Source: Treponemataceae bacterium (lineage in GTDB: Bacteria > Spirochaetota > Spirochaetia > Treponematales > Treponemataceae). Taken from it: DNA of 48,204 bases. The DNA lies in the NCBI GenBank assembly GCA_024402455.1, contig JAKSTS010000004.1, positions 1 to 48,204 on the forward strand, given 5' to 3'. This document shows positions 16,311 through 25,283 of this stretch, piece after piece. The translations under genes and the position numbers were made by a program. Below the pieces are notes generated by a model, which searched no databases, was not told where the DNA came from, and worked only from the letters and a program-made list of their open reading frames with translations. Every line of letters starts with the position of its first letter. Position 1 is the stretch's first letter.

Positions 16311-16339
16311 TTTACAGACCAAAAATCTTGAAGTAAAAT
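16311..16339 (+). promoter_or_regulatory. Candidate promoter of the chemoreceptor gene
   Basis: TTTACA (16311-16316) and TAAAAT (16334-16339) are 17 bp apart. The -10 box ends seven bases before the ATG at 16347 and no Shine-Dalgarno sequence lies between, again pointing to a leaderless message. Confidence 0.6.
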
Positions 16340-16346
16340 AAACCAT

Positions 16347-18209
16347 ATGAAATCATTGAAATATCAGATTGCAATTTTATGTGCTCTTACAGCCTTACTC
16401 GTTGTTGCAGGAACTGTGTTTGTAGTTAATTATCAGGCTACACAGGCTCTTGTTTCAGTTTATCATTCCAGTGTAGCGGAAAATGCACAGAACATGTCGT
16501 CGCTTGTAGAAGCAAAGCTTGATACTCAGATTGCTTTGCTTGAATCAATTGCCAGACGGCCTGCAATTATGTCCCGGGAAATTTCTGCTGCGGAAAAAAT
16601 AGCTTCCTTGAAAGAAGATGCTGCTGCAGCCGAAGTAAACGGCGTTTTGCGTTATGGCATTGCTGATATGAATGGAATTACTCACATGACAAATAATGCA
16701 TCGTCAAAAGTGTTTGACCGCGATTATTTTCAGGCTTCCAGCAAAGGTCAGAATTTTGTAACAACGCCAATGCTTGCAAAATCTGATCAGTCTTGGATTA
16801 TTATTTGTTCAACACCGATTAAAGACATAAACGGAAATATTTTTCAGGTTTTGTTTGTTGTAATGCGTGGAAACCTCCTGTGTGATATTATCAATGATCT
16901 TGTTACGGATGATTCTGGAGAAACATGGATTGTTGATGCTGCCGGAACTTATATCGGTGATATTGAATTTGGCAAAGTTACAAATGCAGAAAATCTTTAT
17001 AAACGTGCACAGTCTGACAAAGCTTATGCAGGTATTCTTCCATTATATACAGCAGCTCTTGCCGGTCAAAAAGACGCAATCGTTTATGAAGACAAAAACG
17101 GCGAGCGCTATTTCTGTGGTTTTACACCAGTTGGCGACCGTAACTGGTTCCTGTTTTCTCAAAAAAATTACAGTCTGCTTTCTGAACGTCTTGCAGCCCT
17201 GTCTTTTGGCATTTTGATAATTGCAGCTGTAATGCTTTGTATTGCATGTGTCATTGCACTTCTTGTCGGTTCTTCGATTGGCAAAAAAATGAACATCGTA
17301 GAACGTATTCTGCGCCGCATGTCTGAAGGAAACTATATTGAAACAGATGATGAGAAAAAAGCCATAAGTTCTGTGCTTAATAGAAAAGATGAAATTGGCC
17401 GCATGGCTATTGCTCTTGAAGACATGCAGAGTTCAACTGTCAATTTGATTGAAACAATTACTACTTCGGTTAATCAGATTAACGACGGGAACTCACAGAT
17501 AACTGCTTCAAGTCAGTCAATTTCAACTGGTGCAAGCGAACAGGCTTCTTCTAGCGAACAGATGTCATCTCAGGTGCAGGCAATTGGTGCAAGCATCAGC
17601 AAGACTGCTGAAAATACGCATGGTGCTGTAAAGATTTCTGAATCTGTTGTTGAAAATGCAAATATTGGTGCTGCTGCTGTTCAAGAAACTTATGACATGA
17701 TGAAAGAGATTACGACAAAAGTTAAGGTAATTGACTCTGTTGCTTCTCAGACAAACCGGCTTGCTCTTAATGCTGCAATTGAAGCTGCGCGTGCAGGTGA
17801 AACAGGTCGTGGTTTTGCGGTTGTTGCAGGCGAAGTTCGAAAACTTGCAGAAAGAAGCCAGGCTGCTGCGGCAGAAATTACAGAACTTGCCTCAAAGAGC
17901 CTTGCTGTTGCAGAAAACGCAAACGAAAAAATTATTGCCATTACTAAAGGCATAAAAGATACAGCCGGTCTTATTAGAGAAATTGGCGATGAATGCGAAG
18001 CTCAAAATGCGGAAGTTGTAGAAATCAATTCCGGCATAAGACAGATGGACACTGTCATTCAGCAGAATGCCTCTGCTTCAGAAGAGCTTGCTTCAATGGC
18101 AGAAGAGCTTTCTTCTCAGACAATGTCTTTGAAAGATACAATTTCATTTTTTCAGATTGAAGAAGATTTCAGTCAGAAAATTACTAATCACCGGAGGCTC
18201 TTGAACTAG
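16347..18209 (+). CDS. Methyl-accepting chemotaxis protein with Cache-type sensor
   Basis: A 620-residue chemoreceptor of the inner membrane. A first membrane helix (about 7-28) is followed by a periplasmic double-Cache-like sensor domain (about 35-280; note [12 protein letters not shown] and [11 protein letters not shown]), a second helix (about 287-310) and a HAMP segment. The signalling domain covers about 390-605; its hairpin tip reads the [19 protein letters not shown] then [16 protein letters not shown]. Cache domains typically bind amino acids or carboxylates; the ligand here is unknown. No C-terminal CheR pentapeptide is seen. The gene stands alone and ends at a strong terminator. Spirochaetes carry many such receptors for periplasmic-flagellar motility. 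Confidence 0.94.
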   Translation: MKSLKYQIAILCALTALLVVAGTVFVVNYQATQALVSVYHSSVAENAQNMSSLVEAKLDTQIALLESIARRPAIMSREISAAEKIASLKEDAAAAEVNGVLRYGIADMNGITHMTNNASSKVFDRDYFQASSKGQNFVTTPMLAKSDQSWIIICSTPIKDINGNIFQVLFVVMRGNLLCDIINDLVTDDSGETWIVDAAGTYIGDIEFGKVTNAENLYKRAQSDKAYAGILPLYTAALAGQKDAIVYEDKNGERYFCGFTPVGDRNWFLFSQKNYSLLSERLAALSFGILIIAAVMLCIACVIALLVGSSIGKKMNIVERILRRMSEGNYIETDDEKKAISSVLNRKDEIGRMAIALEDMQSSTVNLIETITTSVNQINDGNSQITASSQSISTGASEQASSSEQMSSQVQAIGASISKTAENTHGAVKISESVVENANIGAAAVQETYDMMKEITTKVKVIDSVASQTNRLALNAAIEAARAGETGRGFAVVAGEVRKLAERSQAAAAEITELASKSLAVAENANEKIIAITKGIKDTAGLIREIGDECEAQNAEVVEINSGIRQMDTVIQQNASASEELASMAEELSSQTMSLKDTISFFQIEEDFSQKITNHRRLLN

Positions 18210-18263
18210 CGTTTGAAGTTCAGGGTTTATTTCTAAAACTGAAATTTTTATGCTTCAAAAGAA

Positions 18264-18315
18264 AACGCTCCAATATTAAGTGTTTTTGCACTTTTATAAT
18301 CCGGAGCGTTTTTTT
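18264..18315 (+). terminator. Terminator of the chemoreceptor gene
   Basis: AACGCTCC (18264-18271) pairs with GGAGCGTT (18303-18310), then a T-run. The long loop holds its own small hairpin (AAGTG with CACTT). Confidence 0.85.
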
Positions 18316-18450
18316 ATATGCATTGTATTTTTCTTATAAAATTCATGTCTTGCGTTGACAAACGCTTATGATACAGTTTAGAATTTTTATAAAATCATGC
18401 CTTTTTGAAAACTTCACTTTTTTCTGCTGGGCAAAATATAAGGTAATACC

Positions 18451-20238
18451 GTGATTAAAGTAACTGGTGCACAGATTATTATAAAGATTCTTGAAAACAA
18501 AGGCATAAAAAATGTTTTTGGCATTCCAGGCGGAATGATTCTGCCGCTTTATGATGAACTTGCGAGAAGTAAAATCAAGCATATTCTTGTGCGGCAAGAA
18601 CAGGCCGGCGGATTTATGGCGCAGGGCGTGGCACGGACAACAGGAAAAGCCGCTGTGTGCTTTGCAACAAGCGGACCTGGCGTAATGAATCTTTTGACAG
18701 CCATAGCAGATGCCCGTTCTGATTCTGTGCCGCTTGTTGCGATAACCGGACAGGTTGATTGTGCTGCAATTGGTACTGATGCTTTTCAAGAAACTGATAC
18801 TTTTGGGCTTTCTATGCCAATCTGCAAGCACAGCGTAATGGTAAAATCTGCAAAAGAACTTCTTGAAGTTTTGCCGAAAGCTTTTTATATAGCAGAAAGC
18901 GGCAGGCCTGGTCCTGTTATGATTGATGTTCCCCGTGATGTTCAGGAAGAGGTCTGCGAAGTAGAAAACTGGGATTTCCTCCAGAATTTAAAAACAGAAT
19001 ATCAAAATGAATCCTGCTTGAATCCTGAAAATAAATGTGAACTGCCGCTTCTGGTGCGCACGCCTTATGCAAACAAACCGCAGAATCTTGAATCGCTTTG
19101 TGCTGTTGCTGCTGATTTGTTTGCAAAATCTAGCAGTGCTGTTCTTTTTTGCGGCGGCGGTGCAGTCTGTTCAAAAGGTGCTTCTGAAATAATTCAAAAA
19201 CTTTCTAAAGAATTTAATATTCCTGTGTGTACTTCGCTAATGGGGCTTACTGTAGAGCCTTTTGATGCACCATTTTTTTGCGGTATGGTTGGAATGCATG
19301 GTTCTTATGCAGCAAACAGGGTAATGTATGAGTCTGACCTGATAATAGCCGTCGGTGTTCGGTTTGATGACCGTGCAACAGGATTAACAGAAAAATTCTG
19401 TCCGAATGCCAAGATAATTCACATTGATATAGATGCAGCTGAAATCAACAAGATTTATCAAAGCAGTGTTGCAATTCCGTGCGATGCAGCCAGAGCTCTG
19501 AATGTGCTTTTTAAGAAATTTGCTGCACCTGAATGTGCAAAGGCTTCGGAACGGAATAAAAATTTCTGGAAAAAACATCTGCCTGTGTACCAAAAATCAA
19601 TGGAAAAAATTTATCCGAAAGATAAAAATCATCCGGCACAATTTTTGCCGCGCATTGAATCAATTTACAGAGAACTTAATGAAGAAAAATGTCCTTTTGT
19701 TACGACAGATGTAGGACAGCACCAGCTTTTTGTAGCCCAATGCTTCCCGTTTCGGTTTGCACGGCAGTTTTTAACTTCCGGCAGCCTTGGAACAATGGGG
19801 TTTGGTCTGCCTGCTGCAATTGGTGCAGCATTAGAAAACAAAGGTTGCCGTGTCTTGTGTTTTTCTGGCGATGGTTCAATTCTTATGAACATACAGGAAC
19901 TGGCGACCCTTGCAGAACTTAATCTTGATGTTACAGTTTTTGTTCTTGATAATAATTGTCTTGGAATGGTGCGTCAGCAGCAGGAATTGCTGTATAATGA
20001 AAATTATTCGGGAGTTTTGTACGCAAAAAAAACAAACCTTTCGGATATTGCCCGCGGTTTTGGCATAGATTCTTATAAAATCGAAAATTTTGATGATTTT
20101 GATGAAATTATAAAAAAATCACTGATTGGAACAGGTCCTCGTTTTGTTCAAATTCCAATTGAAAAATACAATGTTTTTCCTTTTGTGCCAAACGGAAAAC
20201 CCAACATTGAACCTATAGGAGTTGATGCTTATGTTTGA
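18451..20238 (+). CDS. ilvB: Acetolactate synthase large subunit
   Basis: A 595-residue thiamine-diphosphate enzyme that condenses two pyruvates to 2-acetolactate, or pyruvate with 2-oxobutyrate, for branched-chain amino acids. Seen in order: FGIPGGMILPLYDEL, the catalytic Glu in RQEQAGGFMAQG, CFATSGPGVMNLLTAIADA, an FAD-region DDRATGLTEKFCP segment, and the thiamine motif GDGSILMNIQELATL ... NNCLGMV. The start is GTG at 18451 with AAGG upstream. The regulatory subunit gene ilvN is not adjacent; a CYTH-domain gene overlaps the stop instead. Catabolic acetolactate synthase is an alternative, but the FAD region and length favour the anabolic type. Confidence 0.92.
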   Translation: MIKVTGAQIIIKILENKGIKNVFGIPGGMILPLYDELARSKIKHILVRQEQAGGFMAQGVARTTGKAAVCFATSGPGVMNLLTAIADARSDSVPLVAITGQVDCAAIGTDAFQETDTFGLSMPICKHSVMVKSAKELLEVLPKAFYIAESGRPGPVMIDVPRDVQEEVCEVENWDFLQNLKTEYQNESCLNPENKCELPLLVRTPYANKPQNLESLCAVAADLFAKSSSAVLFCGGGAVCSKGASEIIQKLSKEFNIPVCTSLMGLTVEPFDAPFFCGMVGMHGSYAANRVMYESDLIIAVGVRFDDRATGLTEKFCPNAKIIHIDIDAAEINKIYQSSVAIPCDAARALNVLFKKFAAPECAKASERNKNFWKKHLPVYQKSMEKIYPKDKNHPAQFLPRIESIYRELNEEKCPFVTTDVGQHQLFVAQCFPFRFARQFLTSGSLGTMGFGLPAAIGAALENKGCRVLCFSGDGSILMNIQELATLAELNLDVTVFVLDNNCLGMVRQQQELLYNENYSGVLYAKKTNLSDIARGFGIDSYKIENFDDFDEIIKKSLIGTGPRFVQIPIEKYNVFPFVPNGKPNIEPIGVDAYV

Positions 20239-20788
20239 AATTGAAATTAAAGCTTGGAACAAAAAAACGGCAGAAACCGAAAAAATTGTTGCGTCTTTTG
20301 CAGATTACGAATGTTTTTTTGATAAAACTGACATTTATTATAAACAGACCGCGGCACCAAAACAAAACGTAAGGCTCCGTATTGAAAAAACAGTCTGTGA
20401 AAAAAGCGAAACTGTTGAAAAAAACTGGGTGACATATAAACAGAAAGAAAAATTGCCGGGTGGTGTTGAAGTAAATAAAGAAATTGAATTTGAAGTTTCT
20501 GACGGCGACGCTTTGATTCAAATGCTTGAAGGCTGTGGTTTTGCTTTTTCGTTTCGCAAACACAAAACGTCAAAAAGCTTTCATTATGGTGCATATCATA
20601 TAGAGCTTGTTGAAATTGAAGGACTTGGCAGTTTCGTTGAAATTGAAACTTTGTGTGAAGACAAGACAGAAGCTACTGTAAAAAAAGTGCAGAATGAACT
20701 TTTTGAAGTTTTGGAAAAATGCGGAATTTCAAAAGCTGACATAGAAGAGCGCTATTATTCAGATATGCTGAAAGAAAAACAGGCTTAA
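20231..20788 (+). CDS. CYTH-domain protein (triphosphatase/adenylate cyclase fold)
   Basis: A 185-residue CYTH protein. The tunnel-fold signature ExExK is at the very start (FEIEIKAW), followed by LRIEK, TYKQKE, the charged strand KEIEFEV and SFVEIETL, which provide the acidic and basic residues lining the tunnel. Family members hydrolyse inorganic or thiamine triphosphate or make cyclic AMP; which applies here cannot be told. The start at 20231 is chosen because GGAG at 20218-20221 is nine bases upstream; in-frame codons at 20222 and 20225 lie too close to it. The gene overlaps the ilvB stop by eight bases, so translation is coupled to ilvB. Confidence 0.82.
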   Translation: MFEIEIKAWNKKTAETEKIVASFADYECFFDKTDIYYKQTAAPKQNVRLRIEKTVCEKSETVEKNWVTYKQKEKLPGGVEVNKEIEFEVSDGDALIQMLEGCGFAFSFRKHKTSKSFHYGAYHIELVEIEGLGSFVEIETLCEDKTEATVKKVQNELFEVLEKCGISKADIEERYYSDMLKEKQA

Positions 20789-20815
20789 AAAAATCGGAAT
20801 GAAATTGCTTGAAAA

Positions 20816-20844
20816 TTGAGAAAATAAGATACCTTTACTATTAT
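20816..20844 (+). promoter_or_regulatory. Promoter upstream of the DUF975 gene
   Basis: TTGAGA (20816-20821) and TATTAT (20839-20844) are 17 bp apart. Transcription would begin near 20851, next to an in-frame ATG at 20853 and about 70 nt before the ATG at 20922. Confidence 0.6.
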
Positions 20845-20921
20845 TTGAGTTTATGCTAAGCATAATAACGGCATTTTTAGATATTTTGTCGTTTTTAGGT
20901 TTTAAAGTAATTGAGGATGTT

Positions 20922-21578
20922 ATGTTTAATAGGGTTGCGCTTAAATTAAAAGCAAAAAATCATATAAAAGGCACTTGGTTTCCTTGTGCTGCTATTATAT
21001 CAATAGTTACTTTTGCTGTAATTACACTGCTTATGTTTATCATAGAAAAAGGGGTCTTGCCATTTGCTTTTTCTTTTATTTTATTGATAGTGGTAAGTGG
21101 TGGGTTTTTAATTGCTAATAGCTGTTTTTATCTTAAATATGAAAAATTGATATTACAGCAAAAACCAGATTTTTGTACTTTTTTCGATGGTTTTAGCTAT
21201 TTAAAAACGGGTGTATTAAGCTTCCTTTGGATGCTTCTTTGGATATGCTTGTGGTCTGTTTGTTTTATTATTCCAGGTATTATTAAATTGTTTTCATATT
21301 CTATGACGTTCTTGGTTCTTGCAGAAAAACCTAATATGTCTGTAAAAAAAGCCATGCGCATAAGTATTAAAATAACAAGTGGATATAAATCTGAGATTTT
21401 TATGACTTTTTTAAGTTTTGCTGGTTGGTTAATATTAAGTTTTTGTACTTGTGGTGTTTTATTTATTTGGGTTGGACCTTACATGAAGCTTACACATGTA
21501 AATATATATCATTATTTAAAAGAAGAAGCTTTGCGTATCGGTACTGTAACTCAAGCAGATTTTGATGAATGTAAGTAA
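20922..21578 (+). CDS. DUF975-family integral membrane protein
   Basis: A 218-residue membrane protein with about five hydrophobic segments. The N-terminus MFNRVALKLKAKNHIKGTW has the basic-amphipathic 'LK..AK..LKG.W' pattern that opens DUF975 proteins. The C-terminal half has IIPGIIKLFSYSMTFLVLAE and the GVLFIWVGPYMKLTHVNIY motif of the family. Function is unknown. I chose 20922 because TGAGG precedes it and the family homology begins there; an alternative ATG at 20853 would add 23 hydrophobic residues and would sit right at the predicted transcription start, so a leaderless longer form cannot be excluded. A protease gene (sppA) follows after 38 bp. Confidence 0.75.
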   Translation: MFNRVALKLKAKNHIKGTWFPCAAIISIVTFAVITLLMFIIEKGVLPFAFSFILLIVVSGGFLIANSCFYLKYEKLILQQKPDFCTFFDGFSYLKTGVLSFLWMLLWICLWSVCFIIPGIIKLFSYSMTFLVLAEKPNMSVKKAMRISIKITSGYKSEIFMTFLSFAGWLILSFCTCGVLFIWVGPYMKLTHVNIYHYLKEEALRIGTVTQADFDECK

Positions 21579-21616
21579 AAAAAATTGATTTTATAGATTA
21601 TTGTACAGGAGAAATT

Positions 21617-22852
21617 ATGAGTGATTTTAATTCAAATGAAGAAGATAAAAATTTAAAAGATAAATCGATTATAGAAGGTTCTGCAGAGCAGACTGCACAG
21701 ATTATTCCTTCAGAAGAACCGGTTTTGGTTGAAGAACAGGTTGCCGAACAGACAGAATCTCCTGCTTTTCAGGCTCAACCGCTTGAAGTTGTTGCACAAA
21801 GTGCATCTTTTGAAAAACAAAATGCTGATGAAAAAAACAAGTGGGAAAAATCAAGAGGATTCTGGGTTTTTTGTTTCCTTGTTGCCGCTGTTTTGGTTAC
21901 TTCAATTGCCAGCGCTTTTTTGCCAAGCAATAAAAATACTGAAAATTTTGAAAAGCTTGATATCAGTTCTATTAATTCTCTTAATAAAAAAGGCAAAAAT
22001 GTTGGTTTGCCAAAATATACACACGAATATATTGCCCGTCTCGACATAAAGGGCACAATTCAGGAAAAAAACGAAACTTATAATCAGGCATGGCTTTTAG
22101 ATACAATAGACTGCCTTATTAATGATGATAAGAACAAAGGTCTTTTTATTTTTGTTGATTCACCTGGCGGTACGGTATATGAGGCTGATGAGCTTTATCT
22201 TAAGTTGTGTGAATATAAAGAAAGCGGTCGTCCGATTTATGCTTATTTTGCGCATATGGCAGCTTCCGGTGGTTATTATATTGGCTGTGCTGCAGATTAT
22301 ATTATGACAAACCGCAATTGTACGACAGGTTCAATCGGTGTAATCATGGGACCAATTTATACACTTACAGGCTTTTTTGAAAAGTATGGCATTGAATCAA
22401 CTTCAATTACTGCCGGTAAAAATAAAAACATGATGAATATAAATGAACCTCTGACAGATGAACAGCGTAAAATTATGCAGGATTATATTGACGAGGCTTA
22501 TGATCAGTTTACAGGAATTGTTGCAAAGGAAAGGGATCTTTCTATAGAAAAAGTGCGTGAACTTGCAGACGGTCGTGTTTATACTGCGCAGCAGGCACTC
22601 AAGCTGAAACTTATTGATAAAATCTGTTCCTATAATGATGCTGTTGAATATACAAAAAGTGAATTATTCGGCAATGAAGACATTTCTTTTGAATATATTG
22701 AATATGAACGCGAAAAATCATTTATGGAGCTTTTGACAGAAATGTCTTCAAAAATTTGTGAACCAAAAGCTGATTCAATAATTGAAGATATGACCGGGCG
22801 TTTGTCTGAGTGTCCAAAAGGACCTGCATATTTTTATAGTGGTGCTTTTTAA
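21617..22852 (+). CDS. sppA: Signal peptide peptidase SppA, S49 family
   Basis: A 411-residue membrane-anchored serine protease that degrades cleaved signal peptides. An acidic cytoplasmic N-terminus of about 75 residues precedes one membrane helix (about 78-97). The S49 domain follows: FIFVDSPGGTVYEADELY, AHMAASGGYYIGCAAD with the nucleophile Ser, TTGSIGVIMG, and SITAGKNKNMMN with the likely general-base Lys. The single-domain length matches the Bacillus-type SppA that works as an octamer. CAGGAG lies upstream of the ATG. The long Glu/Gln-rich N-terminus is unusual for the family. It may be cotranscribed with the DUF975 gene. Confidence 0.92.
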   Translation: MSDFNSNEEDKNLKDKSIIEGSAEQTAQIIPSEEPVLVEEQVAEQTESPAFQAQPLEVVAQSASFEKQNADEKNKWEKSRGFWVFCFLVAAVLVTSIASAFLPSNKNTENFEKLDISSINSLNKKGKNVGLPKYTHEYIARLDIKGTIQEKNETYNQAWLLDTIDCLINDDKNKGLFIFVDSPGGTVYEADELYLKLCEYKESGRPIYAYFAHMAASGGYYIGCAADYIMTNRNCTTGSIGVIMGPIYTLTGFFEKYGIESTSITAGKNKNMMNINEPLTDEQRKIMQDYIDEAYDQFTGIVAKERDLSIEKVRELADGRVYTAQQALKLKLIDKICSYNDAVEYTKSELFGNEDISFEYIEYEREKSFMELLTEMSSKICEPKADSIIEDMTGRLSECPKGPAYFYSGAF

Positions 22853-22856
22853 AAAG

Positions 22857-22897
22857 CAGAGGGGGCAGATGTCAGAAGATGTCTGCTCTTTTTTTGT
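22857..22897 (+). terminator. Probable terminator after sppA
   Basis: An imperfect hairpin in which GCAGA pairs with TCTGC, extended by GAG with CTC across a bulge of G residues, followed by seven T. Confidence 0.6.
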
Positions 22898-22986
22898 TTA
22901 AAATATTTTTACATTGAATTGTGTACAAGGGTGGCTTTAAAAATCAGTTTTATCAATTTTTAGGGAAACCCATAAAAAGGAAGCAT

Positions 22987-24318
22987 ATGAAAGCAAGTGA
23001 ATCTTCTGTTTTTTTGCGGAGTGAAGCTGTTGCAGAGCGTTTTGCAAATCTTTATGGCTCTTCTTCTGTTTTAACTCAGATTGAACGTTATGAAAATCTA
23101 GTTTCTCATTTTATCGAGCGTTTTGGCGACCAGCAGATTCGTTTGTTCAGTTCTCCTGGCCGGAGCGAAGTAAGCGGCAATCATACAGATCATAATCTTG
23201 GAAAAGTAATTGCAGCTTCAATTCAGCTTGATTGCATCGGTGCTGTTGCAAAAACAGATGATAACATTATTTCTATATGTGATTTGACCTATAACGAAGA
23301 TTATTCTGTGAATGTTGATGAAACAGAAGTACATGACGGCGAAAAAGGTTCAATTGCTCTGGTACGAGGCATGCTGCAATGTGCAAAAGACAGTGGCTAT
23401 AAAATCGGTGGTTTTCGTGCTGTTTTTTCGAGCAGTGTGATTGCTGCGGCCGGGGTCAGTTCGTCTGCTTCGTTTGAAATGATGATTTGTTTTGTTTTGA
23501 ACAGCAAGTAAAAAGAAAAAAAGATTTCTGTAAGCGAAATGGCTTCAATTGGAAAATTTGCAGAAAATGTTTACTGGAAGAAAAGTTCCGGTCTTTTGGA
23601 TCAGATATCATGTGCTTCAGGCGGTCTTGTTACAATTGACTTTGAAAATGAGAAAAAGCCGGAAATTGAAAAAATTCCTTTTGATTTTTCAAAAGAAGGG
23701 TATTCACTTGTAATAACAAACACCGGCAAAAGTCATGCTGATTTATCAGAAGAATATTCGTCGATTCCTTTAGAAATGAAATCTGTTGCGTCCTTTTTTG
23801 GAAAATCTGTGTTAAGAGAAATTTTAAAGGAAGATATTCTGAATAATTTAGAAAAACTTCGCCTTTCTTGCGGCGACCGTGCTGTAATGCGCGCTTTTCA
23901 TTTTTTTGAAGAAAACCGGCGCGTTGAAAAAGAAGTTGAATGCTTAAAACAAAATGATTTTGCAGGTTTTCTGCGTCTTGTAAAAGAATCTGGAGATTCT
24001 TCGTGGAAATGGCTTCAAAATGTTTATGTTTCGTCAAAGCCAAAAGAACAGAGCATTTGTATCTGTCTTGCTTTGAGCGAGCTTTTTTTGAAAGAAAACT
24101 GTTCTTTTGAAGACAAATTAAAAAAGCCGGGTGTCTGCCGTGTTCATGGTGGTGGTTTTGCCGGTGTAATAATGACGCTGCTTCCAGAAGAATTGACGGA
24201 AAAATATAAAGCATTTATGGAAAAATCTCTGGGTGTTTCTCAAGACGAAAAATCGCCTGTTTTTGTTATGTCTGTCCGTCCGGAAGGTGTTATTGAGATA
24301 ACAGAAGGAAGTTTTTAG
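22987..24318 (+). pseudogene. galK: Galactokinase interrupted by an in-frame TAA
   Basis: A GHMP-family galactokinase (galactose to galactose 1-phosphate) that is complete apart from one nonsense codon. From the ATG at 22987 (AAGGA upstream) to the stop at 24318 the same frame runs for 442 sense codons, with TAA at 23509-23511 as codon 175. Both sides are typical: PGRSEVSGNHTDHNLGKV and GVSSSASFEMM before the stop; EMASIGKFAENVYWKKSSGLLDQ split around it is preserved after, then RVHGGGFAGVIM near the end. The relatives usually have Tyr or Phe at this position, so TAT/TAC to TAA is the likely change. No frameshift is involved. It may be a recent loss of function or a sequencing error in the A-rich tract. 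Confidence 0.85.
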
Positions 24319-24404
24319 ACTTTTTTATTAAAAAAAATGACTCAAAAAGCAAATGCTTTTTGCTATATTTAAATCTTTAAAAATCAGTGCTATTTATAAA
24401 CAAT

Positions 24405-24435
24405 AAAGCCCCGAAAAATTTAATTCCGGGGCTTT
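24405..24435. terminator. Bidirectional terminator between galK and the HTH-receiver gene
   Basis: AAAGCCCCG (24405-24413) pairs with CGGGGCTTT (24427-24435) around a 13-nt A/T loop. T-rich on both outgoing strands, it can stop the galK transcript and the converging minus-strand transcript. Confidence 0.88.
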
Positions 24436-24455
24436 TAAAAACATGCAGATTCGGC

Positions 24456-25070
24456 TTAGTTTTCAGAAAGCGATTCAAAAAAAGATTTCATGCTGTCTGC
24501 AATTTCTTTTAAATGAAGCGGCTTTTGAAAAAACAGGTCTGCACCTAAGTCTTTGACCTTTTTTTCTAAGTCAGGTTCTTCGAGTGCTGTTATGATAATT
24601 ACGTAAGGTTTATTGAATTCTTCTGCCTGTTTTAGTTTTGCACACAAATCAAAGCCGTTTACACCTGGCAAATCCAAATCAAGCAGGACACAGAACGGGT
24701 GTTTTTCTACCATTTTTGCGCCAGCTTCAAATCCGTCAAAAGCCTGGTGAATTACAAGGTCCGGAAAAACCTTTTCAAGGTATTTTTTCAAAACTGCATT
24801 TAATCCCTGGTCGTCATCAACAATAAGAATGGAATCATTTGATTTTTCAACTGCATCATTAGATGAAAGTTCTTGAGGAATGCGCATTCCGCGGTTTTTC
24901 ATGAATAATACCAGGTCATCACGATATACGCGGTATTGACCGCCTGGTGTTGAGAACGCCTTTAAATGTCCGTTTCTAATCCAGTTAATTGCAGTTTGGT
25001 TTACTACTCCGCAGATGTTTGCTACTTCCAGAGCAGAATAAACAACAGTTTTGTTCAAATCTTTTGCCAT
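24456..25070 (-). CDS. HTH (MerR/excisionase-type) plus receiver domain regulator
   Basis: A 204-residue regulator with unusual domain order. Residues about 8-60 are an excisionase/MerR-like helix-turn-helix (YSALEVANICGV, INWIRNGHLKAFSTPGGQYRV, then DDLVLFM). Residues about 80-200 are a CheY-like receiver: acidic pocket VDDD, phosphorylation site Asp131 in LLDLDLPG, Thr in IITALEE and Lys in FFQKP. So phosphorylation by an unlinked histidine kinase should control DNA binding. Standard response regulators have the receiver first. No kinase gene is nearby. GAAGG precedes the ATG. Targets unknown. Confidence 0.88.
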   Translation of the reverse strand: MAKDLNKTVVYSALEVANICGVVNQTAINWIRNGHLKAFSTPGGQYRVYRDDLVLFMKNRGMRIPQELSSNDAVEKSNDSILIVDDDQGLNAVLKKYLEKVFPDLVIHQAFDGFEAGAKMVEKHPFCVLLDLDLPGVNGFDLCAKLKQAEEFNKPYVIIITALEEPDLEKKVKDLGADLFFQKPLHLKEIADSMKSFFESLSEN

Positions 25071-25283
25071 TGTAACCTTCTTTTATCTCTAATAAACCAA
25101 AAAATGAAAATGATCTGTCTCATTTGCATTGCTGATAAAAGCATAGCTTTCGCATTTAATAAACATGATTTTATAGCATACAACTTAGCAATGAAAAAAA
25201 TTCAGCATATTCATAAGATGTTAGCATATTTCAATAGAAAAATATAGTCCCTGTCGTGGAAAATATTCATTTTTAGTAGAAAT

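Noticed and set aside
18343..18831. 162-codon minus-strand frame opposite the ilvB start
   Set aside because: Overlaps a clear ilvB N-terminus and the upstream region; no promoter or ribosome binding site.
23509..23540. Frameshift or recoding in galK
   Set aside because: Both halves are in the same frame, so no frameshift is needed; the stop is TAA, not the TGA used for selenocysteine.
23630..24214. 194-codon minus-strand frame opposite galK
   Set aside because: Shadow of the galactokinase codons, with no ribosome binding site or recognisable motif.
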